Positions 1 through 6,848 of a stretch of 10,666 nt of DNA are shown here, one piece after another (position 1 is the first letter of the stretch; each line of letters starts with the position of its first letter). The DNA comes from Acetobacteraceae bacterium (GTDB lineage Bacteria; Pseudomonadota; Alphaproteobacteria; Acetobacterales; Acetobacteraceae), in the NCBI GenBank assembly GCA_003133265.1, contig PKWQ01000090.1:18944-29609 (forward strand). Direction: 5' to 3'. The position numbers and the translations under genes are program-made. A model generated the notes under the pieces. The model saw only the letters and a list, made by a program, of their open reading frames with translations, made no database searches and had not been told where the DNA came from.

Positions 1-1
1 C

Positions 2-241
2 GGGGTGAACCCGTCCGCCTGGTACGGCGTGTTCGTGCCCACGGGGACGCCTCCCGCCATCATCGCGAAACTGTCGGTGATCGTGCGCAAGATCGCCGCC
101 GATCCAGAACTGGCGGACAAATTCGACTCGATCGGCATGGACCCGACGCCGCTGGGCCCCGAGGCATTCGCCCAGGTGATCCGCGACGACATCGCGACGA
201 ACGGCGAGGTTATCCGCAAGGCGCATATCACGCTGGATTAG
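2..241 (+). CDS. Bug/TctC family tripartite tricarboxylate transporter substrate-binding protein, C-terminal part
   Basis: The reading frame enters from the left edge and ends at TAG 239-241, leaving about 79 residues. The tail has the character of Bug/TctC receptors: a Trp-Tyr-Gly-Val-Phe-Val-Pro-x-Gly-Thr-Pro segment near the start, then a helix with KLSVIVRKIAADPEL, and a final GMDPTPLGPEAF stretch. In this family that region closes the second lobe of the periplasmic Venus-flytrap fold, which captures carboxylates or similar small organic acids for TTT transporters, or acts as an orphan receptor. GTG at position 5 could be read as a start, but family proteins run to about 320 residues with a signal peptide, so the true start lies outside the window. 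No TctA/TctB gene is visible. The ligand cannot be inferred from this part. Confidence 0.85.
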   Translation, partial: GVNPSAWYGVFVPTGTPPAIIAKLSVIVRKIAADPELADKFDSIGMDPTPLGPEAFAQVIRDDIATNGEVIRKAHITLD

Positions 242-391
242 GACGTATCGTCATTTAGATGCTTAGTCCCCGCCGGACCGATGGTTCACCGCCACCTCGC
301 TAACGCACCACGAAAACGAAAGCCTCACGTCAGATACCCGCGTATGGCTTATTTTAGCGCGTATGGGACAAAGTCCCCTCACCTTCCTTCC

Positions 392-1252
392 TTACCCCCG
401 ACGCCCCACGATCGCGGCCCGCAGTTTCTGCGATACCAAATCGATCACGGCGACCGTGATCAAAACCAGGATGATGATGAACGCCGCGTCCCGCCATTCC
501 AGCATACGGATCGCTTCGGAGAGCCACAGGCCGATGCCGCCAGCGCCGACGATACCGATGATGGTCGCCGAACGGGTGTTGGATTCGAAGAAATAGAGCA
601 TTTGGCTAGCGAAGACCGGCAAGACCTGCGGCAGGATGCCGAAGCGGATGGCGGCGAGACGGCCGCCGCCGGTGGAGACGATACCCTCCACCGGTTTGCG
701 GTCGGCGGTCTCGATCGCCTCGGACATCAATTTGCCAAAGGCGCCGAAATCCGAGGACATGATGGCCAGCGCGCCGGCGAAGGGGCCCAGACCGACAACG
801 TTGATCCAGATGAGGGCCCAAATCAGCGTATCGATGCTGCGCACGGTGTCGAGGCTGCGGCGGGCCAGCAGGTGGGCTATGCGATTGGCAACAACGTTGC
901 GGGCGGCGATGAAGCCGACGGGGATGGCCAGGGTCGCGGCGAGCAGGGTTCCAAGGAAGGCGATCGCCAGCGTCTGTCCCAGCGCGTTGACATAGAGCTG
1001 GACCTTCGCCCAGCCCCCGGGCAGGGGCCGCCACATCAGGGCGAAGATGTCGAACAACCGGTTAAAGCCGCCGAGAATGCGCAGCGGCGAGATGTCGAGC
1101 GTCACAAGCCCGGCGAGGTAGAGAGCCAACCCGAAGCCGACGATGGCGAGCGTGCCAGCGCGGCTGCGCGCGTTGGGACGGAGCAGAGCGCCGTGGCGCG
1201 CCTCGATGCCAACGCGATCGGCCAGGAAGGCGGCACGCAGACCATTGCTCAT
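392..1252 (-). CDS. phnE: Phosphonate ABC transporter permease PhnE (second copy, PhnE2)
   Basis: Inner-membrane permease of a phosphonate/phosphite-type ABC importer, 286 residues, close to the usual PhnE length. Hydrophobic segments lie near residues 33-52, 92-117, 142-165, 228-245 and 256-275. The cytoplasmic coupling (EAA) loop is at 189-210, beginning EGIVSTGG and ending GILPQV, and docks on the ATPase in this family. The PhnE hallmark SATIIGIVGAGGIG is at 228-241. ATG at 1250-1252 overlaps the phnE1 stop (ATGA, 1249-1252), which suggests translational coupling and a heterodimeric permease. It is the last gene of the unit and converges on the TctC-like gene. The protein looks intact, but phnC is absent and phnD is broken, so import would need an ATPase and receptor supplied from elsewhere. 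Substrate (phosphonate, phosphite or a phosphate ester) is unknown. Confidence 0.92.
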   Translation of the reverse strand: MSNGLRAAFLADRVGIEARHGALLRPNARSRAGTLAIVGFGLALYLAGLVTLDISPLRILGGFNRLFDIFALMWRPLPGGWAKVQLYVNALGQTLAIAFLGTLLAATLAIPVGFIAARNVVANRIAHLLARRSLDTVRSIDTLIWALIWINVVGLGPFAGALAIMSSDFGAFGKLMSEAIETADRKPVEGIVSTGGGRLAAIRFGILPQVLPVFASQMLYFFESNTRSATIIGIVGAGGIGLWLSEAIRMLEWRDAAFIIILVLITVAVIDLVSQKLRAAIVGRRG

Positions 1253-2133
1253 CGGCCGCTGTCCATGGCCAGCAGGCGATGGCGCAGCTTCTCGGAGATG
1301 GTGTCAATCAGCATGACGCAGACGACGATCATCAGCAGAATGGCGCTGACATCCGAGTAGAAGAATTTGCGGATAGCAACGATCAGCTCCTCGCCGATGC
1401 CTCCGGCGCCAACGAAGCCGATCACCGCGGCGCCGCGCACGTTCACCTCGAAGCGCAGCAGCGCGTAGCTGGCGAAATTGGACAGCACCTGCGGTATCAC
1501 CCCGTAGCGCACCTGGGCGAACCAGCTGCCGCCGGTCGCGGCGATGCCCTCGACCGGCTTCATGTTGATGCTCTCCACGACCTCGCTGAAGAGCTTGCCG
1601 AGCGCGCCGGTAGTGTGGATCGTGATCGCCAGCATCCCGGGCAGCGCGCCCAGGCTGAAGGCCACGACGAAGATCATCGCGAAGACGATGTCCGGCACGG
1701 TGCGGCAGAATTCCAGCGTGCGGCGCACGGCGAAGCGCAGGGCGGCGCTTTTGACCAGGTTGCGGCTGCACAGGAAGCTGCCGACGAAGCCAAACACGCT
1801 GCCGGTCAGCGTGCCGACATAGGCGATCATGATGGTCTCGCCGAGCAGCAGCGACCAGCGTTTGAGGCCCCAGAACCACTCTGCGGGATCGGTCCAGACG
1901 TGGTCGCCGCTGTCGAGATGGGAAAGCCGGCCGAAATAACTCGTGAAATTGCCGATGTTTTCCCAGAACTTTGCCGGATGCACCTCGGCGCCGATCACCG
2001 ACAGTGCGAGCGCAACGGCGGCGAGGAGCAGGCCAATCGCCAGCTGCCGCTGCTTCGCGGCGACGGCTGCGTCGTAGGCGCGAAGCAGGGGCGCGAGCTG
2101 GGCCTCTGGCAGGACGAGAACGGTATGGCTCAT
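1249..2133 (-). CDS. phnE: Phosphonate ABC transporter permease PhnE (first copy, PhnE1)
   Basis: Partner permease of the neighbouring phnE2, 294 residues. Membrane segments are visible near 31-50, 96-121, 147-172, 232-252 and 262-278. The EAA loop spans 195-216 (EGIAATGG ... GVIPQV) and the family hallmark GAAVIGFVGAGGIGEE lies at 234-249. It aligns with PhnE2 by eye in the same order of motifs (KPVEGI, ATGG/STGG, VIPQVL/ILPQVL), as expected for paralogous halves of one translocation pore. The start at 2131-2133 is chosen because the first hydrophobic helix follows at a normal distance; no clear Shine-Dalgarno sequence precedes it. The 48-nt gap to phnD holds a strong GC hairpin. Order phnD-phnE1-phnE2 is the normal phn transporter order with phnC missing at the front. 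Confidence 0.93.
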   Translation of the reverse strand: MSHTVLVLPEAQLAPLLRAYDAAVAAKQRQLAIGLLLAAVALALSVIGAEVHPAKFWENIGNFTSYFGRLSHLDSGDHVWTDPAEWFWGLKRWSLLLGETIMIAYVGTLTGSVFGFVGSFLCSRNLVKSAALRFAVRRTLEFCRTVPDIVFAMIFVVAFSLGALPGMLAITIHTTGALGKLFSEVVESINMKPVEGIAATGGSWFAQVRYGVIPQVLSNFASYALLRFEVNVRGAAVIGFVGAGGIGEELIVAIRKFFYSDVSAILLMIVVCVMLIDTISEKLRHRLLAMDSGR

Positions 2134-2148
2134 GCGCGGGAGCAGGGC

Positions 2149-2172
2149 GGGCGGGGTCTTGCGGCCCCGCCC
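2149..2172 (-). other. Intercistronic GC hairpin between phnD and phnE1
   Basis: A perfect 8-bp inverted repeat (GGGCGGGG 2149-2156, CCCCGCCC 2165-2172) with an 8-nt loop sits in the 48-nt gap between the phnD stop and the phnE1 start. There is no T-tract after it on the minus strand, so it is not a classical intrinsic terminator. In ABC importer operons such structures often follow the receptor gene and lower permease expression or stabilise receptor mRNA; that role here is inferred. Confidence 0.45.
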
Positions 2173-2181
2173 AATCTCCGA

Positions 2182-2622
2182 TCAGACCGACTTCTTGCGC
2201 AGCGCGTCGACGAACTGGATCAGCTTGATCGTGTCGTTGTATGCGGCGGTGTCGATCGGCTCCCACGGGCGGTTCTTGCCGTCGGAGAGCTTGTCGAAGG
2301 CAGCCTTGTCGTTCTTCGCGGCGTCCAGGAAGGCCTTCCTGATCGTGGCCTTCATATCCGCCGGCAGGCTTTCCAGCATCGCGGTCGACGAGTTGATGAT
2401 CAGGTCCGACTTCAGAATAACGCGGAAATCGTCCTTGGTCAGCGGCTTGCCCGACGCATCCTTCACCATGCCCTTGGAGATCATGCGGGTGAGGTTCTCC
2501 CAGTCTTCAAGGAAGAGCAGGTCGGCGGCCGACGCCGCAACCGTAATTTCGCGCAGTGCGCGGCGGAGCGCCTCGGTGCGGGGTTTACCAATGTGCGAGA
2601 GAGGGAGCGGCAGCATGTGCAC
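2182..2622 (-). pseudogene. phnD: phnD remnant: phosphonate ABC transporter substrate-binding protein, 5' part lost
   Basis: The last roughly 110 codons read as the C-terminal lobe of a PhnD-type periplasmic receptor: EDWENLTRMISKGMV, then DDFRVILKSDLIINSSTAM, LPADMKATIRKAFLDA and PWEPIDTAAYNDTIKLIQFV, ending LRKKSV before TGA at 2182-2184. Intact PhnD proteins are about 300 residues with an export signal. Here homology stops at about residue 33-38 of the open frame (near 2510-2525), and the preceding residues (MHMLPLPLSHIGKP...) resemble neither a signal peptide nor PhnD. Upstream DNA instead contains IS110 transposase debris. The simplest reading is a receptor gene decapitated by IS110 insertion followed by deletion. 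The remnant cannot be exported or bind ligand normally. The open frame may still be translated from an internal start, but this is doubtful. Confidence 0.8.
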
Positions 2623-2749
2623 GGGAAAGCTCCGTTCCAGTTTCGATGCGTGGTCCGAAGCTAGCGAGCCACCGCGCCGAGGACTAGCCGATCCTCATGG
2701 CAAATCCATGAAGAAAGAGCGACCGAAGCTTGCAAACCGGGATTTCCCC

Positions 2750-2905
2750 CTAGGCCTCGGCCACCTTGGCCTTCTTGGCACCGACCCGCTTCAAGAGCCG
2801 TGTGCCCCAGGCCTTCAGGGCCGACCAGCGCTGGGTTCGATGCAGCTGCACGCTGGCCGCTTCGAACAGGTATGTCCGCAGCGCCTTGTATCGCGCCGTG
2901 CATTG
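2750..2905 (-). mobile_element. IS110-family transposase C-terminal remnant
   Basis: A 51-codon open stretch on the minus strand, bounded by TGA at 2906-2908 and TAG at 2750-2752, reads as the C-terminal helical part of an IS110/IS1111-type transposase: ALRTYLFEAASV, then RTQRWSALKAWGTRL and KRVGAKKAKVAEA. In intact IS110 proteins this Ala/Lys-rich segment continues into an ARKLAVILHRMW-like tail, which is absent here; a stop follows instead. The N-terminal RuvC-like catalytic part and any element ends are not recognisable, so this is a dead fragment. It lies directly between the truncated phnD and the acid phosphatase gene and probably marks the event that removed phnC and the start of phnD. 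It has no start codon of its own. Confidence 0.75.
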
Positions 2906-2920
2906 TCACAAAATGAACAT
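2903..2920 (+). promoter_or_regulatory. Weak candidate PHO box upstream of the acid phosphatase gene
   Basis: The 18-bp tract TTGTCACAAAATGAACAT ends 53 nt before the phosphatase ATG. Against the known PhoB-box pattern CTGTCATAAAGTTGTCAC it agrees at about 11 of 18 positions by hand count; the first half (TGTCA) is good, the second (TGAACA) is poor. Phosphate-starvation control of such phosphatases is common, so the position is sensible, but one degenerate match is weak evidence. The tract touches the edge of the IS110 remnant. Confidence 0.2.
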
Positions 2921-2973
2921 CCCGCGTGCGTCGGAATCAGCTATTTGCCGGCCGACGAAAATGGGAAAATCCG

Positions 2974-4530
2974 ATGAGAAAACGGGCCATGTTGCTGGCA
3001 ACGCTGGCGGTGGGGTTGAGTGGCTGGACATTCGCACAGGTCGATGCGGCGGACCGCCCGGCCAAGCCGGCCTCGGTTCTCGGCCAGATCGACACCGTCG
3101 TGGTGATCTATGCCGAGAATCGCAGCTTCGACAATCTGTACGGCGGTTTTCCCGGCGCCAACGGCTTGAAACACATGCCCGCGACGAGCGTCCGTCAGTT
3201 GGACCGTGATGGCTCGGTGCTGAAGGAACTGCCGCCGGTTTGGAACGGACTGACCGCCAAGGGCGTCACACCGCCGGTCACCCAGGCACAGACCGAGCAT
3301 CTGCCGAACCGCCCGTTCGCGATCGACGATCCCAAGGGATTCAATATCGGCATGGATGTGACGACGCGCGATCTATGGCACCGATTCTATCAGAACCAGA
3401 TGCAAATCGACGGCGGTAGGAACGACCGCTTCGCCGCCTGGGCGGACTCCGGGGGCTTGGTGATGGGCCATTACAACGGCGGCCCCAGCCTGCCGCTGTG
3501 GAAGATTGCCCGCCAATACACTCTGGCCGACAATTTCTTCATGGGCTCGTTCGGCGGCTCATTCCTCAATCATTTCTGGCTGATCTGCGCCTGCACGCCG
3601 GTCTATCCGAACGCCGACACCAGTCCGGCGAAGCCGAGCATCGCGGCGGTGGAGGCCGATGGCGTGACGCTGAAGGTGGCCGCGAACTCGCCGAAGTCGG
3701 CGATCGACGGCGTGCCGAAATTCGTTTCCGACGGCAACATCACGCCTGATTTCTACGCCGTGAACACCATGCAGCCGCCGTATCAGCCGAGCGCCAACCC
3801 GCCGCCGAAGGGTGGCAATCCGGCGCTGGCCGATCCGAACCAGCCGACCACGCTGCCGCCGCAGACCGAGAAGACGATCGGCGACCTGCTGAGCGCCAAG
3901 GGTATCAGCTGGGCCTGGTACTCGGGCGCCTGGCAGGCCACGCTGGACGGCAAGAACGCCATCCCGGCGCCGAACTTCCAGTTCCATCACCAGCCGTTCA
4001 ACTACTTCGCCGACATGGCGCCAGGCACCCCGGCACGGGCCGAGCACCTCCGGGACGGCGGTCTCTCGGGAGCCGCGTTCATCGCCGACATCGACGCCGG
4101 CAAGCTACCGCGGGTGACATTCTACAAGCCGCAGGGCAGCCAGAACGAGCATCCGGCCTATACCGATGTGCGGTCGGGCAACGCGCATCTGGCCGAGGTG
4201 ATCCAGCATCTGCAGAAAAGTCCGCAATGGGCCCACATGCTGGTGGTGGTGACCTACGACGAGAACGGCGGGTTCTGGGATCACGTCGCGCCGCCGAAGG
4301 CCGATCGCTGGGGGCCGAGCACGCGCGTTCCCACGATCATCGTCTCGCCCTATGCGCGGAAGCACTATGTCGATCACACGCAGTACGACACCACCTCGAT
4401 CCTGCGGTTCATCACCCGCCGCTTCGATCTGCCGGTGCTGCCGGGCCTTGCCGCGCGTGACGCGGCGCTGACCGCGCATGGCAGCAAGCCGCTGGGCGAT
4501 CTGACCAACGCGCTGAGCCTCCGAAACTAA
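2974..4530 (+). CDS. Secreted AcpA/phospholipase C-like acid phosphatase (phosphoesterase family)
   Basis: A 518-residue exported phosphoesterase of the AcpA/PlcC family (PF04185 type; resembles Burkholderia-type acid phosphatases). It would hydrolyse phosphomonoesters, possibly phospholipid head groups, in the periplasm or outside the cell. ATG 2974 is preferred over the in-frame start at 2926 because it gives a typical Sec signal peptide (Lys/Arg-rich start, hydrophobic LLATLAVGLSGW, probable cleavage near residues 25-26). Motifs: YAENRSFDNLYG at 46-57 (Glu48/Asn49, expected metal ligands), FMGSFGGSFLNHFW at 189-202 (Ser192 or Ser196 as candidate nucleophile), TYDENGGFWDHVAPP at 427-441 (Asp429/Glu430, matching the Asp-Glu metal pair of Francisella AcpA, and His437), and VPTIIVSPYA at 452-461. 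All expected active-site segments are present, so it should be active. It is monocistronic: IS debris lies upstream and a 356-nt gap downstream. Confidence 0.9.
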   Translation: MRKRAMLLATLAVGLSGWTFAQVDAADRPAKPASVLGQIDTVVVIYAENRSFDNLYGGFPGANGLKHMPATSVRQLDRDGSVLKELPPVWNGLTAKGVTPPVTQAQTEHLPNRPFAIDDPKGFNIGMDVTTRDLWHRFYQNQMQIDGGRNDRFAAWADSGGLVMGHYNGGPSLPLWKIARQYTLADNFFMGSFGGSFLNHFWLICACTPVYPNADTSPAKPSIAAVEADGVTLKVAANSPKSAIDGVPKFVSDGNITPDFYAVNTMQPPYQPSANPPPKGGNPALADPNQPTTLPPQTEKTIGDLLSAKGISWAWYSGAWQATLDGKNAIPAPNFQFHHQPFNYFADMAPGTPARAEHLRDGGLSGAAFIADIDAGKLPRVTFYKPQGSQNEHPAYTDVRSGNAHLAEVIQHLQKSPQWAHMLVVVTYDENGGFWDHVAPPKADRWGPSTRVPTIIVSPYARKHYVDHTQYDTTSILRFITRRFDLPVLPGLAARDAALTAHGSKPLGDLTNALSLRN

Positions 4531-4655
4531 GGAAGAGGCTCACGCTGCCCTTCCGGCCAGGAATAACGAACTCGATCCGCCACCGCATTGGCGCTCAGTG
4601 CAATTGAGGGGAAATGCACTCTGGGGTCCATGGCGAGTACGCGGCTGAACGCCGG

Positions 4656-4677
4656 TTTCGACCCTTTGCGGACATTC
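4656..4677 (+). repeat. Dispersed intergenic motif, copy 1 (long form)
   Basis: The tract reads TTTCGACCC, three variable bases, then GCGGACATTC. The copy at 8031-8052 has the same 22-nt architecture and matches at 18 of 22 positions. The 10-nt core recurs exactly at 9552-9561. All copies lie outside genes. Confidence 0.5.
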
Positions 4678-4746
4678 AAACCGACCCACGACCGACGCGC
4701 GGGTTCGCACGGTCCTGGCCAGCGTCCTGAGTTATGTTCGCCCCCC

Positions 4747-4777
4747 GGGAAGGGCCGGGCTGGTGCCGGCCCTTCCC
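4747..4777 (+). terminator. Perfect 12-bp stem-loop, possible factor-assisted terminator
   Basis: GGGAAGGGCCGG (4747-4758) and CCGGCCCTTCCC (4766-4777) form an uninterrupted 12-bp stem with a 7-nt loop, which is very stable. No T-run follows on either strand (AAACTCAT after it on plus; a G-run after it on minus), so it is not a textbook intrinsic terminator. It lies 216 nt after the phosphatase stop and 109 nt before the oxidoreductase start, so it could end the former transcript or sit in the leader of the latter. Confidence 0.4.
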
Positions 4778-4886
4778 AAACTCATAGGTTGGCCGCCCTT
4801 GCCAGTCATGTCACGCTGGAAGGCGGCGCCATTGCGCCCACCCTGAACCCGCTCTTCCCATCCACGCCCCACCACAGGAGCAACCC

Positions 4887-5786
4887 ATGCAGATCGGCGC
4901 ATCCCTGCCCGTTGGCGATATCGGCACCGGCCGGGCCGTCATCCGTGACTATGGACAGGCGGTCGAGGGCCTCGGTTTCGACTACGTCATCACCGGCGAC
5001 CACGTCATGGGCGCCAACCCCGCCAAGCCCAAGCCCGAGGGCGTCCGCGTCGGCACCAATGAGCAGGCCGTCCACGACCCGTTCGTGGTGTTGAGTTTCC
5101 TCGCCGGCTGCACCACCCGTCTCGGCTTCGCCACCGGCATCCTGATCGTGCCGCAGCGTCAGACCGTCCTGGTTGCCAAACAGGCCGCCGGCCTCGATCT
5201 GCTCTGCGACGGCCGCTTTCGGCTGGGCGTCGGTGTCGGCTGGAACGAGATCGAATACGAAGGCCTGAACGAGAATTTCCACAACCGCGGCCGCCGCTCG
5301 GAAGAGCAGGTAGAGGTGATGCGCGCGCTTTGGGCGCAGCCGAACGTGACGTTCAAGGGCCGCTACCACAACATCGACGACTCCGGCATCAACCCGCGCC
5401 CGGCTTCCGGCCGCATACCGGTCTGGTATGGCGGTCACGCCGACGCGATCCTGCAACGCATCGCCAGGATCGGCGATGGCTGGATGCCGCTCGCCTACTC
5501 GGCCGGCGACAAGGCGCTGGCGAAGTTCGAGCAGTTGCGCGCATGGACGAAGGAAGCGGGGCGCGATCCGTCCGAGGTCGGCCTGGAAGTGTGGATGTCG
5601 CTTGGCGCCGGCACACCGGACGACTGGCGGCGGGACTTCACGTTCTGGAAGAACGCCGGCGTCAGCCATATCACCGGGCACACCACTTACAACGCCGGCC
5701 CCCACAAGCGCATCCAGGGCCGCACCATCGCGGACCATGTGGCGGCGTTGCGGTCGTTCATGGAGGCGGTAAAGGATCTGAAGTAG
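4887..5786 (+). CDS. LLM class flavin-dependent oxidoreductase (TIGR03619/F420-type)
   Basis: A 299-residue luciferase-like monooxygenase family protein (PF00296 TIM barrel), a normal length. These enzymes use reduced FMN or coenzyme F420 to oxidise or reduce small organic substrates in the cytoplasm. Seen here: the N-terminal strand MQIGASLP, GFDYVITGDHV at 30-40, the diagnostic block ATGILIVPQRQTVLVAKQ (82-99) followed by LDLLCDGRFRLGVGVGW (103-119), the RRSEEQVEVMRALW helix (136-149), and IPVWYGGHADAILQRIARIGDGWMP at 177-201. AGGAG at 4876-4880, six bases before ATG, fixes the start. It converges with the E1 beta gene (69-nt gap) and shares no operon with its neighbours. Substrate is unknown; F420 versus FMN use cannot be decided from motifs alone. 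Confidence 0.9.
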   Translation: MQIGASLPVGDIGTGRAVIRDYGQAVEGLGFDYVITGDHVMGANPAKPKPEGVRVGTNEQAVHDPFVVLSFLAGCTTRLGFATGILIVPQRQTVLVAKQAAGLDLLCDGRFRLGVGVGWNEIEYEGLNENFHNRGRRSEEQVEVMRALWAQPNVTFKGRYHNIDDSGINPRPASGRIPVWYGGHADAILQRIARIGDGWMPLAYSAGDKALAKFEQLRAWTKEAGRDPSEVGLEVWMSLGAGTPDDWRRDFTFWKNAGVSHITGHTTYNAGPHKRIQGRTIADHVAALRSFMEAVKDLK

Positions 5787-5855
5787 CGGACCGAAAGAAT
5801 CGGTGGGACGCGCGGGTAGTGGGCCAGTTTGAAGGTCCGCAAAGGATTGCCGTCG

Positions 5856-6833
5856 TCACGCCGCCGCGGCAGACCTCCGTCCTTGGAGTACCTCACGGAT
5901 CCCGGCGATGATCCGATTCCGGTCCGGAAATACAGCGTTCTCCAGCACCGGGCTGTAGGGGATCGGCACCTGGAGGGCACAGACCCGCTTCACCGGCGCC
6001 TTCAGGCTCGCGAACGTGGCGGCATCCTCCGTCACAACCGCTGCGACCTCCGCCGAGAAGCCGGCCGTCGGCCCAGCCTCGTCGGCGATGACGAGCCGAC
6101 CGGTTTTCCGCACCGAGGCGCGGATCGTCTCCGTATCCAGCGGCACCAGCGTGCGCGGATCGACGACCTCGACCGAGATCCCTTCCTTGGCAAGCGCTTC
6201 GGCGGCGGCGAGCGCCTCGTGCACCAGCCAGGCCAGCGCGACAACCGTCACGTCGCTGCCCTCTCGTTTCACGTCCGCCTTGCCGAACGGGATCGTGTAT
6301 TCCCCCTCCGGCACCGGCCCCTTGCGCCCCATCAGCCGGCCGGACTCGAAGGAAATGACCGGGTTGTTGTCGCGGATCGCCGTCTTGATCAGCCCCTTCA
6401 TGTCGTACGGCGTCGATGGAAGAAACATCTTCAACCCAGCGACATTCATGAACATCGAATAGGGCGACTGCGAGTGTTGCGCCGCAACCTGGCTGCCGCC
6501 CCCGACGGACGCCCGAAACAGCATCGGAAACGTCACCTGTCCCCCGAACATGTAATGAATCTTCGCCGCCTGATTAACGATCTGGTCCATCGCAACAAAG
6601 CAGAACGTTACCTGCCGCCAGTCAACGATCGGGCGAAAGCCGGAGCCAGCCGCGCCGATCCCCATGCCCGTCATCGCCGCCTCGGCGATCGGCGTCACCT
6701 TGATCCGCGACGGGCCGAACTCATTCATCAGCGGCGGCAACGCGTCGGTGGACATGTAGAAAACCCGGGGATCGCGCCGCATCTCCTCGGCGATCGCCTC
6801 GAGCGCGGCCTCGTTATACGTCAGCTCTCGCAT
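5856..6833 (-). CDS. 2-oxo-acid dehydrogenase E1 component, beta subunit (acetoin/pyruvate dehydrogenase type)
   Basis: A 325-residue transketolase-like E1 beta subunit, the usual length. With the alpha subunit it forms the ThDP-dependent alpha2beta2 enzyme that decarboxylates a 2-oxo acid (or cleaves acetoin) and passes the acyl group to a lipoyl E2. Motifs: VTPIAEAAMTGMGIGAA at 46-62 (Glu51 expected to activate the ThDP pyrimidine), MDQIVNQAAKIHYMFGGQ at 82-99, AAQHSQSPYSMF at 117-128 (His120 near the active site), VEVVDPRTLVPLD at 221-233, and the C-terminal PYSPVLENAVFPD at 292-304. The start has a purine-rich GAGAGGGGGAT upstream, overlapping the end of the alpha gene. The gap to the alpha gene is 15 nt, so both are one transcript. 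No E2 or E3 gene follows; the next gene is on the opposite strand. Annotation as acoB or pdhB would be a guess. Confidence 0.93.
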   Translation of the reverse strand: MRELTYNEAALEAIAEEMRRDPRVFYMSTDALPPLMNEFGPSRIKVTPIAEAAMTGMGIGAAGSGFRPIVDWRQVTFCFVAMDQIVNQAAKIHYMFGGQVTFPMLFRASVGGGSQVAAQHSQSPYSMFMNVAGLKMFLPSTPYDMKGLIKTAIRDNNPVISFESGRLMGRKGPVPEGEYTIPFGKADVKREGSDVTVVALAWLVHEALAAAEALAKEGISVEVVDPRTLVPLDTETIRASVRKTGRLVIADEAGPTAGFSAEVAAVVTEDAATFASLKAPVKRVCALQVPIPYSPVLENAVFPDRNRIIAGIREVLQGRRSAAAA

Positions 6834-6848
6834 CGTCCGATCCCCCTC

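Larger units (their letters stand above)
4531..4886. other. 356-nt intergenic region between the phosphatase and LLM oxidoreductase genes
   Basis: No credible gene is seen here; an open frame from 4588 runs out of register into the oxidoreductase gene and resembles nothing. The region holds one copy of the dispersed GCGGWCATTC motif (4656-4677), a perfect 12-bp hairpin (4747-4777), and the ribosome binding site of the next gene at its end. No convincing promoter boxes were identified. Confidence 0.6.

Noticed and set aside
365..377. GGGAC/GTCCC hairpin in the TctC-phnE2 convergent gap
   Set aside because: Only 5 bp of stem with a 3-nt loop and no T-run; too weak to call a terminator.
281..1360. 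359-codon open frame on plus opposite phnE2
   Set aside because: Antisense shadow; Asp/Gly/Gln-rich translation with no family resemblance, while the minus strand encodes clear membrane helices.
1279..2664. 461-codon open frame on plus opposite phnE1 and phnD
   Set aside because: Antisense shadow of the permease and receptor genes, with the same biased composition.
2926..2973. 16-residue N-terminal extension of the acid phosphatase
   Set aside because: Would bury the signal peptide behind a charged stretch; ATG 2974 gives a standard Sec signal.
4806..5738. 310-codon open frame on minus opposite the LLM oxidoreductase
   Set aside because: Shadow; the plus frame has a ribosome site and diagnostic family motifs.
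5790..5804. ACCGA/TCGGT hairpin just after the LLM oxidoreductase stop
   Set aside because: Five-bp stem without T-run; expected often by chance.
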